Assembly: GCA_910579075.1 (NCBI GenBank)
Contig: CAJTSV010000021.1
Coordinates: forward strand, 1-21,655
Origin: an uncultured Eubacterium sp.
GTDB lineage: Bacteria > Bacillota > Clostridia > Lachnospirales > Lachnospiraceae
Direction: 5' to 3'
Length of the DNA: 21,655 bases
The notes beneath the pieces were generated by a model. That model was not told where the DNA came from and searched no databases. It saw nothing but the letters and a program-made list of their open reading frames with translations. This document shows, in pieces, positions 7,781 to 14,792 of the stretch. Each line of letters opens with the position of its first letter. Position 1 is the stretch's first letter. The translations under genes were made by a program, and so were the position numbers.

Positions 7781-8642
7781 TTTATACAAAGCCCAGGTCA
7801 ATCAGAGCCGCGGCGAGACTTATACCCGCGTAATTGACCATAATGAGCTGCTTGAGCAGAAGCTGAGCGCGCTTGTATTTGAGCGCAGGGCACAGCTGTA
7901 CCAGGAGCAGCAGGCGAATAAAGCAGAAAATGGCGAAGATGCACAGAATCCGGATGCGCCGCAGGATGCCCGCTCTGGCGGATTCAGCGAAGGGCTGTTC
8001 GGCATCAGCCTGGATGTGCCGCAGGAGCTGGAAATTGATTATGTAGAAAAAGCAAAAGAAGAAGCAGAGCAAATTCTGTCCAAAACCAAGGCAGATGCGC
8101 AGCAGATTCTGGAAAAGGCTGTGAAGGAAGCCGCAGCCCTGAAAGAAACCGCCAGAAAAGAAGCCGAAGAAAAAGGGTATGCCGAAGGGTTGAAGCGGGC
8201 AGAGGCCATTGAACAGCAGGGGCGGGAGCAGCTGGAACGCGAACGCGCGCAGCAGCAGCGTTCTTATGAAGAACAGCTGCATGCCATGGAGCCGCAGCTG
8301 ATGGACACTGTGATTCAGATATTTGACCAGGTGCTTCACAGCGACCTGGCCGGAATGCGCGTAATCCTGCTGCATTTAATCCTCCGTACCGTGCAGCATA
8401 TAAAAAACAGCCGGGAATTCCGCATTTTTGTCAGTGCGTCTGATTATGAGGAAATTATGTCCCGTAAAGGCGAGATTTTTGAAAAAATCGGCGGCGAGGC
8501 AGTGCTGGACATCATTATGGATGAGTCCATGCAGCCGGGGCAGTGCACGATAGATACCGATGAAGGGCTGTTTGACTGCGGGCTGGATGTGCAGCTTGCA
8601 AATCTTACAAAGGGCCTGCGGGCACTCGCCTGTACAGATTAG
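7773..8642 (+). CDS. fliH: Flagellar assembly protein FliH (export ATPase regulator)
   Basis: FliH binds FliI and docks the export ATPase at the C ring. From TTG 7773 the product is 289 residues and begins (M)SNLYKAQVN, like the usual MSN-x-I/L-K FliH start. It overlaps the fliG stop by 8 nt. An alternative GTG at 7761 (4 residues longer) has a poorer ribosome binding site. The middle (about residues 90-175) is a long Glu/Ala/Lys/Gln coiled coil (EKAKEEAEQILSKTKADAQQ) as in FliH/V-ATPase E subunits. The C-terminal domain (about 180-289) has the FliH pattern ending with CTIDTDEGLFDCGLDVQLAN. Overlap with fliG implies translational coupling. Confidence 0.9.
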   Translation: MSNLYKAQVNQSRGETYTRVIDHNELLEQKLSALVFERRAQLYQEQQANKAENGEDAQNPDAPQDARSGGFSEGLFGISLDVPQELEIDYVEKAKEEAEQILSKTKADAQQILEKAVKEAAALKETARKEAEEKGYAEGLKRAEAIEQQGREQLERERAQQQRSYEEQLHAMEPQLMDTVIQIFDQVLHSDLAGMRVILLHLILRTVQHIKNSREFRIFVSASDYEEIMSRKGEIFEKIGGEAVLDIIMDESMQPGQCTIDTDEGLFDCGLDVQLANLTKGLRALACTD

Positions 8643-8687
8643 CATATAATAATTCAAACCAGAATGGAATACAGATAGGTGCATATT

Positions 8688-10016
8688 GTGAATGTAATGG
8701 AAAACAGCCAGTACAGCAAATATGCTGTTTTGTTAAATCAGGATAATACATATTTCAACCGCTACGGAAAAGTGGCAAAGGTCGTCGGGCTGACGATTGA
8801 ATCGTTAGGGCCGGATGCAAAACTAAACGATATGTGCCGGATTTACATTGACCGCAGAAACGATGTCTATGCAATGGCCGAGGTGGTCGGGTTCCGCGAC
8901 AGGCATATCCTGCTGATGCCGTTTGAAAGCGTAGAAGGCATTGGTGCCGGATGCATTGTGGAAAATACCGGGCACCCGCTGACGATTATGACAGGGGACA
9001 ATATCCTGGGCCATACGTTAGACGGGCTGGGCAGGCCGACGGATGTGGAATCGCTGGATTTAGACGCAGAATATCCGGTCGACGCAGTGCCGCCGGAGCC
9101 GATGTCCCGAGTCATTATCCGGGATGTGCTGCCGCTTGGCGTAAAGGCAGTCGACGGGCTGATTACAGTTGGCAAGGGACAGCGTATCGGCATTTTTGCA
9201 GGCTCCGGTGTCGGCAAAAGTACTTTAATGGGCATGTTTGCACGAAACACCAGGGCAGATGTCAATGTGATTGCGCTTATCGGCGAGCGCGGGCGCGAGG
9301 TGCGCGAATTTGTGGAAAATGATATGGGCGAGGAAGGCATGAAGCGTTCGGTTGTTATTGTGGCAACCAGTGACAAGCCTGCGCTTATCCGTAATAAAGC
9401 AGCCAAGACCGCAACAGCCATTGCAGAGTATTTCCGTGACCAGGGAAAAGACGTCCTTTTAATGATGGATTCCCTGACGCGTTTTTGTATGGCACAGCGG
9501 GAAATCGGGCTGGCTTCCGGCGAGCCGCCGGTAACGAGGGGCTATCCGCCGAGTATTTATTCCGAAATGCCAAAGCTGTTAGAGCGGGCAGGAAATTCCG
9601 ATAAAGGTTCTATTACCGGCTTATATACCGTATTAGTAGATGGGGATGACTTTAACGAGCCGATTACCGATACGGCACGAAGCATCCTTGACGGGCATAT
9701 TGTATTATCAAGACGGCTCGGGCAGAAAAACCATTACCCGGCCATCGATGTATTAGCAAGCATTTCCCGCTGCATGAGTGCCATTGCAGGGGATTCACAT
9801 AAGAGTGCAGCCGGAAAGCTGCGCAACGTACTGGGTACTTATGATGAGGCAGAAGACCTGATTAATATCGGGGCTTATAAGAGCGGTTCGAATGCAGCGA
9901 TTGATTATGCAGTCCAGAAAATCAATGCAGTCAATCAGTTTCTGATGCAGGGAACCATGGAGAAGTTTTCTTTTGAAGAAATCATACAGCGCCTGGAAGA
10001 AATGTTTCGGGATTAA
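8688..10016 (+). CDS. fliI: Flagellum-specific ATP synthase FliI
   Basis: This is the hexameric ATPase of the flagellar type III export apparatus, related to F1-beta. Counting from GTG 8688 (442 residues), the Walker A GSGVGKST is at about 172-179, GERGREVREF lies just after, and the Walker B DVLLMMDSLTRF is at about 255-266. The family signature PPSIYSEMPKLLERAG is also present. The start is uncertain: in-frame GTG 8679, GTG 8688 and ATG 8697 are all possible, and AGGTG at 8677-8681 is best placed for 8688. The catalytic core is unaffected. It sits between fliH and fliJ, its two partners in the soluble export complex. Confidence 0.97.
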   Translation: MNVMENSQYSKYAVLLNQDNTYFNRYGKVAKVVGLTIESLGPDAKLNDMCRIYIDRRNDVYAMAEVVGFRDRHILLMPFESVEGIGAGCIVENTGHPLTIMTGDNILGHTLDGLGRPTDVESLDLDAEYPVDAVPPEPMSRVIIRDVLPLGVKAVDGLITVGKGQRIGIFAGSGVGKSTLMGMFARNTRADVNVIALIGERGREVREFVENDMGEEGMKRSVVIVATSDKPALIRNKAAKTATAIAEYFRDQGKDVLLMMDSLTRFCMAQREIGLASGEPPVTRGYPPSIYSEMPKLLERAGNSDKGSITGLYTVLVDGDDFNEPITDTARSILDGHIVLSRRLGQKNHYPAIDVLASISRCMSAIAGDSHKSAAGKLRNVLGTYDEAEDLINIGAYKSGSNAAIDYAVQKINAVNQFLMQGTMEKFSFEEIIQRLEEMFRD

Positions 10017-10035
10017 GCCGGATGAAAATACCGGC
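10017..10035 (+). other. Small inverted repeat between fliI and fliJ
   Basis: GCCGG (10017-10021) and CCGGC (10031-10035) flank a 9-nt A-rich loop directly after the fliI stop. This is a short possible RNA hairpin without a T-tract, and may be chance. Confidence 0.25.
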
Positions 10036-10057
10036 AGGCATAAAATAAGGGGATTCC

Positions 10058-10507
10058 ATGGCAAAGTTTATATTTAAGCTGCAAAGCATATTAGATATCA
10101 AGCTGAAGTTAGAAAGCCAGGCAAAGATTGCATATGGGCAGGCAAATGCAAGGCTGCGCAAGGAAGAAGGCGCCCTGCAGATGCTGATTACGCAGCGTTC
10201 CATGTATGAAAAGCGGGCTGTGGATCTGGTAAACGGCAGCATCAGCATCCGGGATATCCGGGAGAATAAGCAGTCGATTGATATTATGAAATCCAGAATC
10301 CGCGCGCAGATGATGGTTGTCCATGCGGCAGAAAAGCAGGCTGAGGCGGCACGGCTTAGGCTGAATGAAATGATGATGGAGCGCAAAACCTTTGAAAAGC
10401 TGCGGGAGCGGGCTTTTGAGGAGTTCAGGCAGGAAGTGGCCTATGAGGAAAACCAGGCTGTCAACGAGCTGGTCAGTTATACTTATCATGGGGAAAGCAG
10501 CACATAA
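10058..10507 (+). CDS. fliJ: Flagellar export protein FliJ
   Basis: The 149-residue, almost entirely helical protein begins FIFKLQSILDIKLKLESQAK, the conserved F-x-F-x-L-Q-x-x-L-x-x-K FliJ N-terminus. It is expected to form an antiparallel coiled coil like the gamma subunit of F1 and to insert into the FliI ring, promoting ATPase activity and escorting export chaperones. Length is typical (about 145-150). The start at 10058 follows AAGGGGA. Position right after fliI supports the call, because sequence conservation in this family is low. The stop TAA is part of the Shine-Dalgarno of the next gene. Confidence 0.9.
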   Translation: MAKFIFKLQSILDIKLKLESQAKIAYGQANARLRKEEGALQMLITQRSMYEKRAVDLVNGSISIRDIRENKQSIDIMKSRIRAQMMVVHAAEKQAEAARLRLNEMMMERKTFEKLRERAFEEFRQEVAYEENQAVNELVSYTYHGESST

Positions 10508-10521
10508 GGAGGAGATTCTAA

Positions 10522-11367
10522 ATGCCGGATAATGCAATGGAAGCACAGCAGGATTCCAAAAAAGAAGAAAAGGCCAGAAAAAAAGAAGAAAAACTGAAAA
10601 AGAAACAGGAAAAAAAAGCTGCAAGACAGGAAAGCGAAATGGCGGAAGAACAGGAAACAGCCGGCGGAAAGCTGGTTGTGTTTTTCGCTACGATTGTAAT
10701 TATCGCAATCTGGCTTGGAATACTGGCACTGCTTGTACGGCTCGACGTAGGCGGATTTGGCTCTACCGTGCTGTACCCGATATTAAAAGACGTGCCGTAT
10801 GTCAATAAAATTCTTCCGGAAGCAAAAAAGAAGGAAGAAGAAAACGAAGATTATCCGTATAAGACGCTGGATGAAGCAATCGCGCGTATTCAGGAGCTGG
10901 AAGGCGAGCTGGATGGCAGCCTGCAGTCGGATAAGGATAAGGATGCCCGGATTGAGGAGCTGCAGGCACAGGTGCGCAAATACCGCAAATACCGGGACAA
11001 TGAAGCAGCGTTTGAAACACTCAAGCAGGAGTTTTATGAAGAAGTCGTATTCGGGGATGATGCGCCGGATATTTCGGAGTATCAGAAATTTTATGAGGCA
11101 ATTGACCCGGATAATGCAGAAGTGCTTTATAAAGAAGTGGTCGAGCAGGGGCAGTATAACGACAAGGTAAACGATTATGTCAAGACCTATTCGTCCATGA
11201 AAGCAAAGGAAGCCGCTGCAATCTTTGATACGATGACCGATGATATGTCGCTTGTCAAGCGTATACTGGAAAAAATGACCTCGGAAAGCCGGGCTGATAT
11301 TCTTTCGGCAATGAGTGAGGACAATGCAGCGAAGCTGACAAAAATGCTGGAGCCAGATAAAAACTAG
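10522..11367 (+). CDS. YlxF/MotE-like flagellar membrane protein (MgtE N-like domain)
   Basis: The 281-residue protein sits where ylxF lies in Bacillus subtilis. Residues 1-45 are extremely rich in Lys, Glu and Gln and lack a signal peptide. One transmembrane helix follows (about 50-73, KLVVFFATIVIIAIWLGILA). A coiled-coil region with EELEGELDG-type heptads lies at about 105-160. The C-terminal part (about 210-281) matches the MgtE N-domain-like fold found in MotE/YlxF: MKAKEAAAIFDTMTDD, VKRILEKMTSESRADILSAM and AAKLTKML. In Helicobacter, MotE is a periplasmic chaperone for MotB, and a comparable stator role here is inference. The strong TAAGGAGGAGA ribosome site includes the fliJ stop, and the ATG follows 6 nt later. 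A 128-bp gap separates it from fliK. Confidence 0.8.
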   Translation: MPDNAMEAQQDSKKEEKARKKEEKLKKKQEKKAARQESEMAEEQETAGGKLVVFFATIVIIAIWLGILALLVRLDVGGFGSTVLYPILKDVPYVNKILPEAKKKEEENEDYPYKTLDEAIARIQELEGELDGSLQSDKDKDARIEELQAQVRKYRKYRDNEAAFETLKQEFYEEVVFGDDAPDISEYQKFYEAIDPDNAEVLYKEVVEQGQYNDKVNDYVKTYSSMKAKEAAAIFDTMTDDMSLVKRILEKMTSESRADILSAMSEDNAAKLTKMLEPDKN

Positions 11368-11400
11368 CCAGCAAATCAGATGCCAGATATATTCTGTGGC

Positions 11401-11453
11401 GGGACGCATCCGTGTTCCGGTGCAGTTTATATATAGATTTTAATTCACCGGGG
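11401..11453 (+). other. Overlapping inverted repeats in the ylxF-fliK gap
   Basis: CCGGTG (11417-11422) and CACCGG (11446-11451) flank a 23-nt AT-rich loop. A second small hairpin, GGGACGC/GTGTTCC (11401-11407 and 11412-11418, with two G-U pairs), shares two bases with the first, so both cannot form fully at once. Significance is uncertain. Confidence 0.3.
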
Positions 11454-11495
11454 CCTTTGGATTTACGAGGCGCCATGAAGGAAAGGAGGCAGAGA

Positions 11496-13073
11496 ATGCC
11501 AGCAATACAGCTAATGACGGTTTCCGGCACAGGCCAGGCAGCCCGGACAGCGGAAACATCCGGAGTGAAGACGCAGAAGCTGCAGGGACTGCAGGGTGCG
11601 TTTTCCAATTACATGCACCAGAATTCTTCCAATACGGCGCAGGCTGCGGTGCAGCAGCAGAATACCGTTCCGGCGGCAGAGATAAAGGCGCAGGGCCAGG
11701 GCAGCGGCGTGCAGCAGCAATATGAGCAGTGCCAGTCAAAATCAGCAGCACAGGCAGATAAGGTAAGCAGTTCAGAAGATGTGCAGAATGCGGATGCAGA
11801 AACCGTGACGGACGCAGTGGAAGAAGCGGTTGAAGACATGAAGGAGATTATAAAGGAAAATCTGGGTGTCGATGACGAGCAGATAGAAGCAGCCATGCAG
11901 CTGCTCGGGCTGACCGGGACAGACCTTTTGAATCCGCAGCAGCTGACCGCGCTTGCAGCGCAGCTGACCGGCAGTGAAGATGCAGGAATGATGCTGTTTC
12001 ATGAGAATTTCCAGCAGGTATTGCAGGAAACCACAGCAGTGACTGAAAACCTGTTAGAAGACCTGGGCATGACCATGGATGAACTGATGGCAAAAATCAG
12101 TGATACGCAGAATGTGCAGACACAGCCGCAGGAGACCGTAAATGTTACGGAAACAGGCGTGCAGGAAGCGCCTGCACAGGAAATAGTACAGCAGGTGCCG
12201 CAGCAGGAAACCCGGCAGCAGGTACCGCAGGAAACGGAACAGGCAGCAGATACAGCCAGGACAGAAACCACGCATGCGGCAGAAACCGTACAGGTGCAAA
12301 AAACAGCTGAAACAGAGGAGGCACAGCCGCAGCAGGTACAGGTGCAGGAAGAAGAACAGCCTGAACAAAAGCAGGTGCAGCAGGCACAGCCGCAGCAGGA
12401 GCACTCCAAAACGGGAGAAGAAGAAACCGCAGACGACAGCCTGAACAATGCGATGGCGCAAAAACAGAGTGCCGCAGAAAATCCGCATATGGATTTTACG
12501 GCAAACGTACATCATGCCGAGCCGGCAGTCCAGACACCGCAGGCACCGCAGAATGTGAACACACAGGCCCCGCTGCCGCAGATACCGATGCAGGAAGTCA
12601 TTGACCAGATTGTGGAATATACAAAAATCAATCTGTCAGAAGATGTCAAGTCGATTGAAATGCAGCTGAATCCGGAAAATCTCGGAAAAGTATACCTGCA
12701 TGTATCAGAAAAGCAGGGAACGGTTACCGCGCAGCTGACGGCACAGAATGAAAATATCAAGGAAGCGCTCGTACAGCAGGCAGCAATATTAAAAGATACG
12801 CTGAACCAGCAGGGAATCAAGGTGGATGCCGTGGAAGTTTCCGCAGGCGCGCACGAGTTCGAGAGCAATTTAGAACGCGATGCCCACAGCCAGGAAGAAC
12901 AGGCAAGACAGCAGGAAGAACGCACGGAAAGGCGTTCAAGAAGGAGCATCAATTTAGGAGAAACCGGCGGCATATCCGGCATGGAAGGCATGTCCGGCCT
13001 GATGTCAGAAGAAGAAATGCTTGTGGCACGCATTATGCGGGATAACGGCAATAATGTGGACTTTAAAGCATAG
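11496..13073 (+). CDS. fliK: Flagellar hook-length control protein FliK
   Basis: The 525-residue product is the exported molecular ruler that measures hook length and switches export specificity through FlhB. The C-terminal Flg_hook domain is clear at about residues 355-450: SIEMQLNPENLGKVYLHVSE, VTAQLTAQNENIKEALVQQA and LKDTLNQQGIKVDAVEVSAG. The rest is low-complexity and probably disordered, with a Gln/Glu/Thr/Val-rich tract at about residues 205-320 made of loose repeats such as QQVPQQET. ATG 11496 was chosen because AAAGGAGG (11482-11489) lies 6 nt before it; upstream in-frame ATGs at 11475 and 11412 have no such site. Low N-terminal conservation and variable length are usual for FliK. 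flgD follows after 75 bp. Confidence 0.92.
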   Translation: MPAIQLMTVSGTGQAARTAETSGVKTQKLQGLQGAFSNYMHQNSSNTAQAAVQQQNTVPAAEIKAQGQGSGVQQQYEQCQSKSAAQADKVSSSEDVQNADAETVTDAVEEAVEDMKEIIKENLGVDDEQIEAAMQLLGLTGTDLLNPQQLTALAAQLTGSEDAGMMLFHENFQQVLQETTAVTENLLEDLGMTMDELMAKISDTQNVQTQPQETVNVTETGVQEAPAQEIVQQVPQQETRQQVPQETEQAADTARTETTHAAETVQVQKTAETEEAQPQQVQVQEEEQPEQKQVQQAQPQQEHSKTGEEETADDSLNNAMAQKQSAAENPHMDFTANVHHAEPAVQTPQAPQNVNTQAPLPQIPMQEVIDQIVEYTKINLSEDVKSIEMQLNPENLGKVYLHVSEKQGTVTAQLTAQNENIKEALVQQAAILKDTLNQQGIKVDAVEVSAGAHEFESNLERDAHSQEEQARQQEERTERRSRRSINLGETGGISGMEGMSGLMSEEEMLVARIMRDNGNNVDFKA

Positions 13074-13148
13074 CCCCAGTCAGCATCAGGGGAAAAACAA
13101 AAAAAGTTAAATCATTAAAACCAGTAAAATCAGAAAGGAGAACAGCAT

Positions 13149-14171
13149 ATGGCAATTATACAGCAGGTAGAAAACGGCCAGATTGTACAGGACACATCCG
13201 AAGCATCAGGTTCTGGCAGCAAGAAAAAAAATGTCGGAAATGAGATGGGCCAGGACCAGTTCCTGCAGCTTCTGGTTGCACAGATGCAGTACCAGGATCC
13301 GTTAGAGCCGACGAGCAATACCGAGTGGGTTGCACAGATGGCAACATTTTCCATGGTAGAATCGCTCAATAACATGCAGCAGGAATTTGCAAAGCAGTCT
13401 GCAAACAGCCTGGTTGGGAAATATGTCCTGATAAACGACGGGGATAACGGATTCGTCAAAGGAAAAGTAGATTATATTACAAAAGAAGACGGCAAGACAA
13501 AGCTTTGCGTCAATGATAAGCTTTATGACATTGATAAGCTTGATACCGTCGTGGAAGAAGAATACTATTTAGGCTCCGTAAAAGCAAACGAATTCCATGA
13601 GATGGTAAAACTGCTTCCGCCGGAACAGAACCTGACCATCAATGATGAAGGACTTGTCAAATCGGCCCGTGAAGAATATGATAAGATGACCGATACCCAG
13701 AAGAAATTCGTACAGAAGGAATACCTGGATAAGCTGCGCGCACTGGAAGCAAAGATGGATTCATTAAAGGCGACCCAGTTTACCGGCGTGGTCAAAGGGC
13801 TTCCGTCAGCCGGAGAGGTGGAAGAAGCAGACAGGGAAACACTGGCTGAGTACACCAAGCAGATGGATAAAGCAAAAGAGCTTTATGAGAACCTGACAGA
13901 CAGCCAGCGCAAGAACGTGGCAGAAGAAACCATTAACCAGTACAACGCAGTCAAAGAAGCGGTTGACGCGGCAAATAAAAAATTCGGAAATACAACGGGT
14001 GAGGAAGATCCAAAGGATGAAGCGGCTGCACTCCTTCAGCAGATTCTGGATGAATTAAAAGCACAGAATAAAAATAACAATACCGATAGCAGCAATGAAA
14101 CCGATGAAAGTACTGAGGGTACGGAAAGCAGTGGCAGCAGCAGTGACACAAACGTGAATGCAGAAAATTAA
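13149..14171 (+). CDS. flgD: Hook-capping protein FlgD with long C-terminal extension
   Basis: The 340-residue protein caps the growing hook and is needed for FlgE assembly. The FlgD N-domain is clear: GQDQFLQLLVAQMQYQDPLE then PTSNTEWVAQMATFSMVESL (residues 34-73). A short beta-rich part follows (about 86-145), after which the short Bacillus form (about 140 residues) would stop. Here about 195 more residues follow. Two helical modules (about 147-207 and 211-279) share the pattern A-R/K-E-x-Y-x-x-M/L-T-D-T/S-Q-K/R-K-x-V. Then come an acidic linker, a helix (EAAALLQQILDELKAQNK) and an Asn/Ser/Glu/Thr-rich tail. The modules recall the AYxxLTxxQKxxV repeats of Gram-positive surface proteins; that resemblance is from memory. 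ATG 13149 follows AAAGGAGA. Confidence 0.92.
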   Translation: MAIIQQVENGQIVQDTSEASGSGSKKKNVGNEMGQDQFLQLLVAQMQYQDPLEPTSNTEWVAQMATFSMVESLNNMQQEFAKQSANSLVGKYVLINDGDNGFVKGKVDYITKEDGKTKLCVNDKLYDIDKLDTVVEEEYYLGSVKANEFHEMVKLLPPEQNLTINDEGLVKSAREEYDKMTDTQKKFVQKEYLDKLRALEAKMDSLKATQFTGVVKGLPSAGEVEEADRETLAEYTKQMDKAKELYENLTDSQRKNVAEETINQYNAVKEAVDAANKKFGNTTGEEDPKDEAAALLQQILDELKAQNKNNNTDSSNETDESTEGTESSGSSSDTNVNAEN

Positions 14172-14245
14172 CAGGCCGTAATCTTTGCAGGATAGGCAGT
14201 GCAGGGAAGCTATGGCTGTCAGGCAAAAAGGATGGAGCGAAGATA

Positions 14246-14653
14246 ATGAAAGGAATCGAAAAACAATTCACTTCCATACAGCAGATGACGGAACAGTATC
14301 TGACGCAGAAGAATGATGCTGCAGCGGATGCAGGCCCAAAGCTGTCTTTTGAGGAAGTGCTAAGGCAGACGCAGCAGGCAAAACTGCAGGCACCGCAGCC
14401 CGCGTTAAAATTTTCCAAGCATGCGTCCATGCGGCTGGAAAACCGCAACATCAGCCTTTCCAGGGAGCAGAATGAGCGGCTGGAATCTGGTGTCAGAAAA
14501 GCAGGGGAAAAGGGCATTCATGATTCCCTTGTCATCGTCGATTCACTGGCGTTTATCGTAAATGTGCCGAATAAGACGGTTGTAACCGCGTTAGATAAAA
14601 GTGAAGCGGGCGAAAATATTTTTACCAATATCGATGGCGCTGTAATTATATAA
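14246..14653 (+). CDS. TIGR02530-type flagellar operon protein
   Basis: The 135-residue protein is of the small family found between flgD and flgE in Firmicute and related flagellar operons. The N-terminal third is Gln-rich and poorly conserved. The C-terminal two thirds carry the family pattern KFSKHASMRLENRNISLSRE, RLESGVRKAGEKGIHDSLVI and VDSLAFIVNVPNKTVVTALD (about residues 54-116). No signal peptide or membrane helix is seen. Its exact role is not known to me; an accessory role in hook assembly is inferred only from position. GGAG (14234-14237) precedes the ATG by 8 nt. I recognise the family from its sequence pattern and context, without a database search. Confidence 0.82.
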   Translation: MKGIEKQFTSIQQMTEQYLTQKNDAAADAGPKLSFEEVLRQTQQAKLQAPQPALKFSKHASMRLENRNISLSREQNERLESGVRKAGEKGIHDSLVIVDSLAFIVNVPNKTVVTALDKSEAGENIFTNIDGAVII

Positions 14654-14675
14654 GCTGGACCGAAAGGAAAGCTGC

Positions 14676-14765
14676 GGCTTCGGACTGACAGAAGAAGCCA
14701 TGCAGCGCAGCAAAAGAAAGAAGGCGCAGCAGAAACAAATGCCTTAAAAACCGGGCAGCTGCGCC
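14676..14765 (+). other. Short inverted repeats in the flgE leader
   Basis: The 139-nt gap before flgE has GGCTTC/GAAGCC (14676-14681 and 14694-14699) and GGCGCAG/CTGCGCC (14723-14729 and 14759-14765), the second ending just before the flgE AGGAGGT site. Both are short with loops of 12 and 29 nt, and no T-tract is present. They may be modest RNA hairpins or chance. Confidence 0.25.
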
Positions 14766-14792
14766 CATGAAAAATCAGGAGGTCAATTCACT

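Noticed and set aside
12054..12515. Several long antisense frames over fliK, Cys- and Leu-rich
   Set aside because: They arise from the CAG-rich repeat tract of fliK read backwards and have no gene-like features.
13074..13148. CCCC/GGGG hairpin after fliK as a terminator
   Set aside because: Only 4 bp and followed by an A-rich rather than T-rich tract on the coding strand.
14700..14747. Tiny frame (15 residues, Lys/Gln-rich) in the gap before flgE
   Set aside because: Its ribosome site is poor and it is too short and low-complexity to support.
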